This document shows, piece by piece, positions 1-11,141 of a stretch of 56,877 bases of DNA (position 1 is the stretch's first letter; every line of letters starts with the position of its first letter). A program made the position numbers and the translations under genes. Source of the stretch: Chara braunii (taxonomy: Eukaryota > Streptophyta > Charophyceae > Charales > Characeae); the NCBI GenBank assembly GCA_003427395.1, contig BFEA01000260.1:473312-530188 (forward strand), given 5' to 3'. A model generated the notes under the pieces. It was not told where the DNA came from, ran no database searches, and worked only from the letters and a program-made list of their open reading frames with translations.

Positions 1-32
<32 letters not shown>

Positions 33-100
33 GTTTCTCTTTATCTCATTCTCTCTCTGTTTTTCTTTCTCTCTCTGTTTTTTTTTTTTTTTTTTTTGTC
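1..100. repeat. CT microsatellite and T-tract at window edge
   Basis: Near-pure CT dinucleotides at the very start run into degenerate CTTT/TTTC and a T17 run at about 80-97, then a short TG run. It is a simple repeat with no coding sense. Confidence 0.95.
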
Positions 101-349
101 TGTGTGTGTGTAACGAAAATAGAATGACTTCTCAATTTCGAAATAAAATGTAACTTGATCGAAGGTGCATACTAATATAAAGACAATTAGTATCCACAAC
201 AGAGAAACTGAGTTTTAAAATATAGTGGTGTATCTTTCTATTTTGTAGTGAAAGATTCATTCTTCTTTTGTACATTTGATTAAGAGTTGTTTCTTCTTAG
301 TTTCCACACGGAGGATTCGAGCTTCAGTCTGTATATATCAATAATTAGG

Positions 350-440
350 GTTTTGGGGGAGGAGGGGAGGGGGGGGAAAGAAAGAGGAGAAGGAGGAGAA
401 GGAGGACGAGGAGGAGGAGGAGGAGGAGGAACGAGAGGAG
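350..440. repeat. GGA-rich purine tract
   Basis: A purine-only stretch made of GGA and GAGGA units. The apparent reading frames across it are glycine/glutamate or proline/serine low-complexity products of the repeat and are not genes. Between 440 and 1090 I see nothing recognisable. Confidence 0.85.
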
Positions 441-1089
441 GAGGAGAAGAAGAACAACGAACAGAAGTAAAAAGGGTCGAGCAGGAAAAGTGACAGGAAA
501 TGTTTGGAAGAACAGAAATATGCGATCCTTGGAGTAAAACGGCAAGATGAAAGTTTAGGGGAGGGTTAGTATTAGAGAGTATAGAGGACAATATTGCACT
601 CTCGATCGCCCGGGGGCAATAAATGCCATTCCTCCTGTCAAGGAAGGTTTTGAATAATACCTCTAAAGGGTTGTTCCCATGGGGGAACGACGAAGTCACG
701 GAAAAAAACACGTCGATGATGTTGCGAACGATGATAATGATGGTGATGATGAAGATGAGTATCTGCGCCGATAATGATTATGAGCATCGCTGCATCAGTA
801 GGACGGACGAGGATGATTATGAGATTCCGAAATAGAGAAGGATTCTCATTATTCCTGGGTTACCAATGGTCCGGGGGCCGGTCGTCTCCCCCGGACGTCT
901 CCCCCATACGTCCGGTACCCCCGTCGTCCGATCCAACAACCTAGCATTATTCCAATCAATGTGGGTCTTTAATTAAATGATGTGACACTTGTCAACCTTC
1001 CAGGTGCCAACACTTGACAAGTCCAGTGTTGCAATGATACNAAGAGCCAACATCGAAGGATCAAATAAGCGACGTCGATATGAACATTT

Positions 1090-1740
1090 GGTTGACATCG
1101 ACAGATTGGCTTCATCCACCGGGCGGGGAAGGAAGGGAATCGGGATCTTGATCGGGAGGTGATCGAGAGAAGCAGGAATGGGATTGGAGGCACAAGGGAG
1201 ATGCACACAGGAGGGAGGCGGGGAGGAAGAAAATCGAGATAGCAGTGGGGAGAGGAAGTGGGAGAGGGCGCTGTAGAGGGGAGAGGCACGATCGAGATAG
1301 GAGGTGCAATCACGCAGAAGGGAGATGCAGTCGAGGGGGGGTGAGCAGCAGGATCAGTTCGGGAAGTTCAAGATCGGGAGAGGGGAGAGTAGGAAGTCAG
1401 GCACTGGATGAAGGGAAGGAAAGGCGCACGAAGGGGGGGAATCGAGTGTCGGAGGGGAGGGGTCAGGGAAAACGTTGGGAGGAGGAGAGGGGAAGAGGGT
1501 GGAAATGAGCAAAGTGGGAAGGCAGGAAGGAGAAGCAGGCGAAGAGAGGAAAAGTTGGGCGCTCGAGTGTTGGTGGGAAAGGGTTGGGGAAAACGATGGG
1601 AGGAGGAGCGGGGCGGAGGGAGGAAAAGCTGGGCGCAGAAGAATGGCACGATAGGGGGGAAATCGACGGAAGATGGAGGGAGAGAGCGAGGGCGGGCGGG
1701 GGAGGGAGGGGCTGTGGGGACGCAAGGAGGAGGGCGCATT
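1090..1740. repeat. purine-rich low-complexity region
   Basis: About 650 bp strongly biased to G and A on the + strand (GGGAGG, GGAAGG, GAGGAG words). Several overlapping long frames exist on both strands, but all are low-complexity Ser/Pro or Arg/Gly strings as expected from the base bias, with no domain. Weak internal duplication is visible: the words around 1465-1500 and 1585-1625 (GGGAAAACG...GGGAGGAGGAG) resemble each other. A single N lies upstream at 1041. Confidence 0.7.
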
Positions 1741-1754
1741 CCGACTCCTCACCT

Positions 1755-1760
<6 letters not shown>

Positions 1761-1815
<55 letters not shown>

Positions 1816-1829
1816 ACACACACACACAC
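1761..1829. repeat. compound (CT)n(CA)n microsatellite
   Basis: CT dinucleotides (1761-1784) followed directly by CA dinucleotides (about 1785-1829) with one TA interruption. A similar compound repeat occurs at 47542-47628. Confidence 0.97.
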
Positions 1830-2753
1830 GCCATGTTCGAGTTCCCTGCAATCGCTGCAATGCTCTTCCCGGCCTTCGTCCTTCTCCTCCTTCCTCGTTG
1901 CCGCCAAACTCCTCTTCTTCACCTTGAATCGGTCGACAGTGAGGCCATTCGAATTTAATTAGGCCCGATTTGGGCCGTAGATCTTTGCATATTGGCGACC
2001 AAGTTCGGGCCCGTTTCTTTTTGATATTTCTATGGGGGAAAAAAATCCAGCGGCCTCACTTGGTAAGGCTTGCAAGTGGCATTCAGGGGCATGGTCCCAT
2101 TAGCAGTCGGATAGGAGTATGGTCGATCCAGTGTGACACTGAGTGGTAGCGGCTTGACCGGTTTATTACAAATTTATGGGCTGAGAAAATAGAAGAAAGG
2201 CAAAAAAAAAACAAAAAACAGAGACCTCCCACCGAAATTCACAACAAAGTGTTTCCCAACCATCTGATCACAAATGATCTGATGGTGGTGGTTGCAACAA
2301 CAGTGAACATAGTATGTGCCATATTTTTTCTGGAATAAACTCGACTTCTGTGAGCACATGACTCAGCAGTGATCATGACGCCCTCCATATACTCCGTGAT
2401 TGAAGGAGGGCTCCACCCAATGAGATAATTGCACAACGGTTGCTTTAACAACAAGCAAAATATTGAGAATCTTCTATCCAGTGGGCCTATGGACGACCCG
2501 ACTTTTTTTTTTTTTTTTTTCAAATGTACGAGGTTGTCATTGCATCACACATACTTGCTGGCTCTCTTTAAAAAAATGCACATGGTACTAAGTCTTGAGG
2601 AGAGAGAGAAAGAGAGAATGCACTCAAACACAGGAACCAGCAAGCACACACACAGAAAGCGAGCGGGATTCTCACCAAGACACACATTCCGGCTGCAAAA
2701 CTCAGAAATTAGAATAGTTCTCATTCTGTGATTTTGCAGGTCATTACATCACA
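1830..2753. other. no recognisable feature
   Basis: Unique-looking sequence with a T18 tract at about 2502-2520 and a short A-rich tract near 2205-2220. I see no convincing gene, repeat family or element boundary. Confidence 0.5.
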
Positions 2754-3152
2754 TCAAATTTGATTTGATTTAATTTGATTTGATTTGATTTGATTTGATC
2801 TGATTTTATCTGATTTTATCTGATTTGATCTGATTTTGATGGTCATCCAATGAGATCTGATCTAACTAAATATGATGAGATCATATGTGGTCGCCTCACA
2901 TCAGATCAGAGTTGATGTGATCAGATCCAATCTGATTAGATCTGATCACATCTGCTAAGATGAAATCTTGTCTGATCACATCACATGTGATGTGATTACA
3001 TCTGATCTAATGTGATCTGATCTGATCAAATCAGATAAGATCTTATCATATCAAGCCTAATTGGATAAGATCAGATCAGATTTCATTAGATCATGTCATA
3101 GCAGATCTGGTGTGATCATTTCCATAACATCAGATCAGATCACATGTGATCA
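2754..3152. repeat. GATC/TTGAT degenerate tandem tract
   Basis: About 400 bp built almost wholly from TGATT and TGATC words. It starts as a fairly regular pentamer array (TTGAT, about 2757-2800) and decays rightwards into TCTGATC/GATCACATC variants, with very many GATC and TGATCA sites. It is a degenerated short-unit satellite or minisatellite. The bias ends sharply near 3150, where ordinary sequence begins. Confidence 0.85.
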
Positions 3153-3190
3153 ACACGGGCGGACACATGGCTTGCTGAATTGGAAGCCAC

Positions 3191-3796
3191 GTGGCGGCGC
3201 ATGCGGGAGTTTGCGGGGTTTTGTCCGCTGCTGCCCAGGCCTGGTCGGTGGTAGATTGGGGGGGGTCAACACCGGCCACATGGTTGGCGGACAAGGCTCG
3301 ACAACTGGAAACTACCCTCTGGCACATTTCGAAGGATCCAACGTTGGAGGGGCATGTTGATTGGCAGTTGGTTGAGGCTATCATAACCGACTGCAATATG
3401 AGTTTTGATGAAGGCACACAGTACTGCGAGGTGATGAGGGAGAGGTTTGCCATTGAAGCCCAGTTGGAGGTTGACGTCATCGCTCCTTCAGCGTGGACAC
3501 TGGCGTCAGCGTCATCTGTGTGCACTGCCATGGCAAGTCAGCAGCAATCTGCAACAGCATCCTCCGTATCAACGACACATACTGTGACATACAACAACAA
3601 CAACAACAACAACAACAAGCTCAACAACATCAACATATATGATGACAACGACAACTACAACACCACTGTTAACAACAACAACGAATACTGTCACAAACAA
3701 TTCTACATCGTCGATCTCAACAGCATCAACATCGTTAACGATGACGACATCTACAGCACTGCTGTTAACAACAACAACGTCTACAGTCACAATTAA
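3191..3796 (+). CDS. unrecognised ORF with Asn-rich tail
   Basis: An open frame of 201 codons. The first 110 residues are of ordinary complexity, rich in Trp, Asp and Glu around residues 15-95, with no domain I can name. The region after residue 130 is an Asn-rich string encoded by an AAC-type trinucleotide repeat (about 3590-3790). The first half could be an exon or a fragment of a transposon protein. The second half is a repeat artefact unless the frame is truly used. There is no clear promoter, and the upstream flank is the GATC satellite. I would treat it as a low-confidence hypothetical. Confidence 0.2.
   Translation: MAAHAGVCGVLSAAAQAWSVVDWGGSTPATWLADKARQLETTLWHISKDPTLEGHVDWQLVEAIITDCNMSFDEGTQYCEVMRERFAIEAQLEVDVIAPSAWTLASASSVCTAMASQQQSATASSVSTTHTVTYNNNNNNNNKLNNINIYDDNDNYNTTVNNNNEYCHKQFYIVDLNSINIVNDDDIYSTAVNNNNVYSHN
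3590..3790. repeat. AAC-type trinucleotide repeat region
   Basis: CAACAACAA runs at 3592-3620, then interrupted AAC/GAC triplets. The segments around 3655-3700 and 3745-3795 (ACTACAACACC/ACAGCACTGC followed by TGTTAACAACAACAACG) are partial copies of each other about 90 bp apart. Confidence 0.85.
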
Positions 3797-3799
3797 ATC

Positions 3800-4509
3800 A
3801 TCTATGTCGGCGACTTTGCTGACAATGATCATGGCGACTATGAGATCAATTATACCTTTCATATCAACCACAGTAAGTACTACTCCATGTTCGTAGGCTC
3901 TCCGTACACGTGGGGTTGATTCAAGTACTTTTGAGATCGTACTATGGATGGGGCCAGGGGACAAGCGAGGGTTCCTTACGGGTGGTTGNGTTGTGCTTCT
4001 TGGATCTTTTGTTGCACCTTCCACACAGTAGNCGATGGGACTAGTCTGATGTGGTGGCGGGGAGAGGCACGACGAAGGAGGAGGGGAGGGTCGTTCCCGT
4101 GGGATAGAGGGGGAGATGGGCAGGTGTATGTTGTGGTTTTAGTGAGGAGAGTTTGGGAAGTGGACTGATTGAACCCTGTCTCGCGTTGAAGCGTGCAAGG
4201 CGATTTGCGGCACTGGCGTCTCAGGCACGATTTTAGAGTGCGCGCTGGTCGGTGTCACGGGGAGCCAGATTGGCACGCAGAAAGGGGGCCGAGAAGGGAC
4301 GACATGTAGAAATGAGATCTAGTGAACTTCCAGGATAAATCAATAAAATTTAGAATCGGATTGAGGGAGGAAGAGTAAAGTTTCCGATTCGAGCGAGGGA
4401 ATGAGAGGAAATTATTAAAAAATGGCGTGGGGTATAAAGGAAGGAATGCATAAGACAATCACGAAGTCGAAATAAAATTCCGAAATTATTTGGACGTAAA
4501 TTTGGAATT
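3800..4509. other. no recognisable feature; two single-N sites
   Basis: No gene or repeat recognised. Single unresolved bases at 3989 and 4032 suggest a poorly assembled spot. Weak resemblance to the outer parts of the LTR fragment that follows cannot be excluded. Confidence 0.4.
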
Positions 4510-4740
4510 TAAAGACAATTTAAACAACGTCGGCTTCCACAATCATAAAAAAATGAAAGAGATCACATGCGCCATAAGTCTGCTCGCCCTCACACTCTCT
4601 ACTCTAACCAACCATGTTGTCAACGTAAACCATAGACTCAGTCGCGCCTCGCGCGGTATACTCAAGACTTTAAACCAAACTTATTTTCTGTCATTTGCAA
4701 AAACCAGGGCAGATACCCTTGTAAGGGTATTCGCACCGAC
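4510..4740 (-). mobile_element. LTR 5'-end fragment (copy A)
   Basis: Read on the minus strand, this begins TGTCGGTGCGAATACCC at 4740 and matches the starts of the units at 15406 (+) and 29844 (+). Shared features in order are a short palindrome (ATACCCTTACAAGGGTAT), GGTTTTTGCAAATGACAG, a CGCGCGAG-like block, and a GAGTAGAGAGTGTG...GGCGC block ending in TGTGATC. Similarity fades near 4510. The flank outside the TG start differs in each copy, which places the boundary. The terminal TG supports an LTR. Only the first 230 bp are recognisable, so it is a truncated relic. Confidence 0.7.
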
Positions 4741-4994
4741 AACATGACGTTATTCAACTTACTTATGAAGCATACATACGTACGTTGTATTCAAGCCTAT
4801 GTTCCGCGGTCATGATCGCAGGGTCGCTGCCTTCATGTGGTCGGGGTTGTAACCGCCGGCCCGACCGCATGCGGTAGAGTGCAGCCATGAAACTTACAGG
4901 TTGTTTACTTCCTAGGAAAATAGGCACAAAAAAAAAAGGGTTACAGGGCTTGAAAATCCTTACAACCCCATCTTTGTTTTCAGGATTCAACATT

Positions 4995-5300
4995 TTTTAT
5001 TATTTAAAAAAAAAAAAAACGAAAAAAAAAGTACTGTAATAAAAAGGAACATAATTAGCTTTATTTTTTTTATTTTTTTTTTGCTGGTGGGATAAACATG
5101 GTGCACATGTATCTTTGATTCTTTTTTTTACTGACAGATGCAAATATAAATGAAAAAAACGATAATAATGGAAAAAAAAAAAAATCTTTTTTTTTTTTTT
5201 TTTTTCCATTTTGGACAGACACATATGTTGATTGATTGATTGATTGATTGATTTATATTAAAAAAAAAAACACGAACAAACTATTTTTTTTTTTTTTTAA
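4995..5300. repeat. poly-A/poly-T tracts and TGAT microsatellite
   Basis: Alternating A and T homopolymers (for example about 5006-5030, 5065-5082, 5170-5205, 5284-5298) surround a TGAT tetranucleotide repeat at 5225-5252. The flanking sequence from 5300 to 6480 shows no feature I can support. Confidence 0.85.
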
Positions 5301-6526
5301 CGGAATACTCTCACAGTCGTGCCTCGGCATGTTGCGTCATAACGCATGCTTATAAATCAACACTCAAAATTGGGCAGCTTAGAGGTCAAGAAACAAAGCA
5401 AACAACAGATGGTACAAGTTTTTGCAAAACTTGTGTTGAGGCGAAAAACATAAGTGTTTTTAATTGTATTGAACCTCCCTTCATAGTGGCGATCCAACTA
5501 AATATCTTGATTCCAGTTGGCACCACTATAATCATGGTTGTTGCGGTGAAATAAACTCGGGTCAATTCAACCACTAGTTTCCTAATGACATCGGACTATA
5601 TCTTCAACCAGAGAGATAGAATGATTGTTGGGCATATAACCTCTGAGGATCCTACTCGTTGTCATCAACGATTCCAAATATTCAACGTCATGACAATTGA
5701 ATTACAACTTTGGTTTCCTGCTGATTGCCCCGAATGTTGGATTGTTTCCTCGGTGTGAGAATTCGGAGGACCAAGATTCATAGGGGTTCCCAGCAAATAG
5801 TCCAGTGGTAAGAGATAACTTTACAGCTCCCCCCGACTCCGAAGAATCTACGTCTAGACCTACAGTGAACATATGATGTCTTTCTCTATGAATTTATCCA
5901 TGGTATGGACTATATCTTCAACTTTCCTGCCAGCTTACGCTACGACGCTTGCCATGCCATTTGCGCAGAACTAAGAGGCAACAAAAGTTGCTTCGCTTGT
6001 AGTCCCAGAAGCTCCTCTTCAATGAAACTATGGAGAGCCTGCTGATTGACCATTGAATTTGGAACTTCCAACTCTAAGGCGTTTCCGACATATAGCGAAG
6101 TGATTGAACTCTCATGTTGCCTTACAAATAAATATCAATCATATGCAACGAAAGAAAGACATTCATTACCGTCACCAGAAACCCACGTCATTATTGCCAA
6201 GAAAAAGGGGCGAAAGAAACACTACACAAATGAAATGCAAAAAGAGTAGAGGTGTGAGGGGGTAGAAGATCCACGAGAGCCCACATTCACAACAAGGTTG
6301 TGCCGACGAAAAAAACAGATGGCAGTCATCAAAACATTATCATAAAAGATCGTGTATCATTGAGAGACACCTGAAAAATGTATACAGTAACTCCAAACAC
6401 ACTATTCAACAACATGCCCTTGACACAATTACAGTGTCCCATTTTTTTTTTTATTTTTTTTTTATGACCATTCCGCCAGGATCATGACAAAGTCCAATTG
6501 GTGTTCTCAGGGTCGCATGGATCATA

Positions 6527-6609
6527 ACAGACTTCCAACCATTTGGATAACAGACTTCCAACCGTTGGATAACACACTTCCAATCATTTGGATAACAAAC
6601 TTCCAACCA
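6527..6609 (+). repeat. 23-bp tandem repeat, about 4 units
   Basis: Successive units of the form ACAGACTTCCAACCATTTGGATA, the second shortened by one base and the third and fourth diverged. The surrounding 6.5-8.0 kb contains further loosely similar words (CTATCTAATTCTCATAC near 6650, ATATCCAACTCTCATGC near 6990, CTATCTGATTATCATGC near 7927), which suggests an old, strongly diverged repeat. Confidence 0.75.
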
Positions 6610-7269
6610 TCATCCCCCTTACAAAGACTCCATCCATCTATTACTACCTATCTAATTCTCATACACATGTACACTACTGTACAGAATCATCCGACAAGGA
6701 CTTAGGCTATGGCAGTACACAACAACCCCGCAAGTGGCATGATAGAGACACAACAATCGCCAGTGCTACGCCAAGCAAAACAGTGAGATACTCTAAAAAC
6801 CAAGCGTAGAGCAGGTCCCAGGTCTAAACAATACGAATGGTCAGAAACAAACCGTCCTCAATATTGCAAATCTCCCTGGAGACGACAATAAATAGCACCC
6901 CAACTTTTCTAACACAATATGAACGATGCTCCCGGGGTCCAAAAGATGTCAACATTTCCAATCCCACAAAGTTCATTTCCATCCGTTGCTCAATATCCAA
7001 CTCTCATGCACCCTTAATTGGTGTAACAGGTCATTCATCATGGACCTAGACTATAGTAGTGTTCAACAACTATATCCACGTGGAACAAACTTTCCCCGAA
7101 GTGAATCAAGGAAACTGTAGGTGCCCTCTTAGCGCTCAGTCAAGTGGAAGTTGAAGTTGGGATACCTTCCCCTTGTGAGCATGCAAATATGATTTTCATT
7201 TATAACAGTGAACTTCTGAAAGGAAAGAGAATATTGCTTACTGATCATGAAGGTTGATGACTGTGTAGC

Positions 7270-7602
7270 ACACTGAACATGTTCGGAGATTTTTCGAATG
7301 TCCGAACATGTTCCGGTGTTCGGCCGAACGCCACCCGAACGTGTTCGGCCGAAAATATTCAAAAAACAATTAAAAAAACTTTTTATTTATTATTTTTAAC
7401 TCGAGTTTGGTTACGAATTTGACCATACCTCCAAGGCAAACGTTGTTTGTATTATTATTTTACATAATATATATTGTTTTCAGATTTTTTGGAGAATGTT
7501 TTTGTTTTTTATTTTTTTAATATTTTTATGTTCGCGTTCGGAGAGTTCCGGCGGTCGTTCGCGTTCGGTCCCGAACATTCGGGTTCGGTCACCGAACCCG
7601 AA
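7270..7602. mobile_element. candidate fold-back/MITE with GTTCGG-rich ends
   Basis: Two GTTCGG/CCGAAC-rich clusters (about 7275-7350 and 7530-7602) flank an AT-rich core of about 180 bp. The outer part of the left cluster contains GTTCGGCCGAAC palindromes, and the right cluster ends in an 11-bp perfect stem (TTCGGGTTCGG at 7578-7588 with CCGAACCCGAA at 7592-7602, loop TCA). The inner flanks are also roughly complementary (AAAATATTCAAAAAAC versus GTTTTTT...AATATTTT). This resembles a non-autonomous inverted-repeat element. No target duplication was identified. Confidence 0.45.
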
Positions 7603-10600
7603 CACGATGCTACAAAGGTTGATGACACCTCAATCCCCATGACACATATTGTCAATCGCCTAAACAACACAGAATGTAAAAAGCAAAAACATTTGCGAGG
7701 GACAACTCTGAATATGAAAAAGAAGCTCCTAAAAAATAAGCAATCGGTAGTGCCACAAGCCAAGATCTCCTTATTCTCGGAGGTACTTTGCTCAATCCCC
7801 CCACTACCAAAAAAACCTCTCCTCAATCATGTGGCAAATTTCAAAGCATAGTGTGAATATCGTTCTCAGGGTTTCAGGGACTCTCATCATTTCATGACAC
7901 CCCCAGCCTCCCCTCCCCTGCTACTTCCTATCTGATTATCATGCACTGCCATTCGATATATCGGAACATCCAACAGGCTACGGTAGCGCTAAAAAACCTC
8001 GTACAATAGAAATGACAAAGCACCACAGTGTCCTCATGATGCAGATAAAAAAATCGTAGTTGTGCATATAGTGCTTCCCCAAGCGAGACGAGACTTCCTC
8101 CACACCCATGGGCTCCATAATCAATCGTGGAGGGAGTTGGTACTCCAACGCCCATGGTACATAATGCCCACCAGCTCGAATAATGAAATATGAAGAATCA
8201 TGTGAGGGACAATACAATCGACTATCTCCTTTAAAATTAACCCACAAGGAATCCTTGATATTACATTACAAAGCATTGAGACCCATCATTCAGAACATAG
8301 CTGGAAATAAATTCATAAACTCTCGATATGCATCACATGCCAAACCCCATCCCCTACCACGCCCTCAACATGAACGAGGTGCATCACCTAGACAACCGTG
8401 GTCGAACTCGCTATTGGCGTACGACACAGTCAAACCAAATGAAACTCACTCCCTCAAGAAGGAAAGAGGCATGAACCAGATGCATCGAGTTAGTCCTAAC
8501 TAACCGCAGGCAAAGCAGCCCCAACTTACACAAGGAGTGCCTACTCAAAACATCACAACAAGAATGGGTACTATAAGTCAACTACACATACCAATGGAGT
8601 GATAACTGGGGCAGGCGAGGGCAAAGAATGATGTAATTAGAGTGATAAGGAAACAAATATAGACTGATCCATCCTATTGTCATAATTCCACAGACCATCG
8701 AAGGCGACAACGGCTCCAGGGGCATCACCCAGCAGACGCTAGGGGATCGTGAGTACAAAGCCCATATTAACCAAGCAAGTAGGGATGTGGGAAGCATGGA
8801 TTGGAGGACTAAGACAAGGGAGAAGAGGATGAAGATAAATGGAAGACGGTTTCGAGATATGAGCAAGGCTAGGATATCCATTACTACTACAACACAGCTC
8901 CGATGACCAATAAGTTGTTTTCACTCACTATGTCAGTAAGTTGTAGGAGCCCTTATCCTACAGAGTTGAAATAATCCCTCACAAAAGTTTCAAAATAGTT
9001 CTTAAAATGCCTTGCATCTCTTTGAACTGATGGAGGACACATTTCTGCAAATATCATATCGCGAAAAAAAACGAACTGCTTGTAAATCGAGGAATGACAG
9101 AAACGTGAGATAGTCCATGAAAGCAATAAAGAAGATCACGACCATGTGGACGAAAGCAAGCAGCCCCATGATGAATTGACCGACAGAGCTCGAAAGGTAA
9201 CCTCAAAACTCCAATGACGAAGCATATAAAAAGACCTACGAACGCAACCGTCCGTCAAAGCAAGGCAAGTGTGCAGAAACATAAATTGTTAAATCCATTC
9301 ATTGTTACGAATATGAAGAAACAAGAGGGGGGCAAAAATAAATAAATTATATATGGAGAGAGAATTGTAGAAGATAAAGGTAGAAGATAAAGTCTCAATT
9401 CAGTCTAGTGGCTCGAAAAATGCCAACACATGGAAAGAGGGTGATGGAACGCGCCCTTAAGTACTTTTCACCAGCCTTCATCCAGCCACATCTTCAAAGA
9501 ACAAAGCCACCTCCATAGTATACGGAAAGGGACATAGATCCATATGGGCATAGCCCAGATCCCAGGGAGTCATGCACGGAGGGGGTGCAGAGCAACTCGA
9601 GAGCAAGGGGTAGCAAGGAAAGAGATGCGCCAAGACACTAATGAGGAGGGTAGGGTTGGGGGTTGGGGGTGGGTGGTGGATTCAGAGGGTGAGCGGGTGC
9701 ATTACCAGTCCTAGCGCCATATTCCGTCACGTTACACTGACGACACCAAAGGTACGTTCCACAATTGCACAAGGTTGATGAAGCAATCAGTAATCCGCAA
9801 CGAGCGGGTAGGCCATGGACAATCAGCATCCCAGCCATCAGGGAACGCCGCACCACCCACACTAATGGCAACAGCTGGAGCTTGCCGCACCAACGATGGT
9901 GGGAGCAAACTCGACAACAAAGGTCTCAAGGCAAGTTTTGCGAGTTCTCCGGCAGCGCACGGGGTAGGCAGTAAGTCGGGCATGCATACTCGGTGTGACG
10001 ACGGCGAGAAGCCCAGAATCGATAATTCAAAAAATGGGCGGGAAGCATGAAGCTCCGCCGAAAAGAAAGGGCAAGCAAGCGGCGCGAAGGAGGAAGCAGT
10101 ACCAGGTCTAGCAACAAGGCAAAGGAAAGAAGTGTCCACTAGGTGAACCACCTCGAGTATACTCTCAAGGGTAACTTAGGAGCACCCTTGGGGATAGACA
10201 AACGAGGTCGAGCGGCACACTCTGGGATGCTGAAGCCGAAGAGGATGAGAGTTGCCAAAAACTCAAGCTATATACTCTAGCAAATAGTGCGAGGGCAGGG
10301 TTCCACTGGCCTCGGGAGGGAGCGAGGGTTGAATCGAGCTCGAATCCACGCCACCAATTTCATCCTCCTCAGATGGTGGAAGATCTCATGTCAGCCAGGG
10401 CATGGTGGGGCGGGCTCCTTTCGGAAGTGCAGACCTAGGTAAGGGGCTCACCATTTGGCCCCAAGTAAATAACTGATACCAGCTGCAGGCCTGACAATTG
10501 CGCGTAACTCTTGGTTCAGTGGAGTGCTCGACTGTTTTTGGCTATGCTTTGTCAACGAGGTTGTGATTATTACGGTTCTCTGGGTACTTGATTTATGCTT

Positions 10601-11094
10601 TGGTGTGCATTGATGTATGCAGTGGGACTTGCTTGTCAACTTTACTTCCTGACAGTTGTGTCGCAAGCCAACTTGGTCATGGGATCGACATGGTCTGAAA
10701 ATCGCAGGTCCAAGGTCCACTCGAGGGTTCCTACTGTACAATTATTTCAGGCTGGCCATTGGTAACGAGTCATAGCCTAGGTAACCCCATTTTCTCATCA
10801 ATCATTCGTGACTCCCTAGGGTTCCATCCCTGGGAGGGCTCTATTTAGGAACTAACAGTCTGCAGATACATAACTCTTACTTAGCCCCAAATCAAGGTGG
10901 TAGAAAACAACCATTATTAGAGTAATGAAGCAGGGTTCCTTTTGTTCTTCCCTAATGTTTTCCAACGGTCAATCCGCAGGCGGGGCCCATCTGCAAGCAG
11001 CAATGTGAGCATACAAAGATACTTGGCCCTTGACAACCATTGATCAAGGAAAGACAACAATTATCCTATCTTAACAACATTCCCTACGCCTGCC

Positions 11095-11096
<2 letters not shown>
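7603..11096. other. no recognisable gene
   Basis: About 3.5 kb without a feature I can defend. Open frames on both strands near 9.7-10.15 kb lack family motifs. On the minus strand near 10470-10482 there is a CTGGTATCAG word, the core of an initiator-tRNA-Met primer-binding site, but neither a flanking LTR nor gag/pol sequence could be recognised, so it is not called as such. Confidence 0.5.

Positions 11097-11139
<43 letters not shown>
11097..11139. repeat. GT microsatellite
   Basis: A near-perfect (GT)n run of about 43 bp. Sequence from 11140 to 12479 includes one long frame (11440-11856, +) without any recognisable domain; I do not call it a gene. Confidence 0.97.

Positions 11140-11141
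<2 letters not shown>

Noticed and set aside
1354-1962. Several overlapping long frames on both strands
   Set aside because: They are products of a purine-rich low-complexity stretch and the CT/CA microsatellite; no domain or plausible composition.
4680-4740. Helitron 3' end (hairpin close to the terminus)
   Set aside because: No CTRR terminus after the hairpin, and the shared end begins with TG as in LTRs.
10469-10482. Initiator tRNA-Met type primer-binding word on the minus strand
   Set aside because: Only about 10 bases match and neither LTR nor gag/pol sequence was recognised around it.
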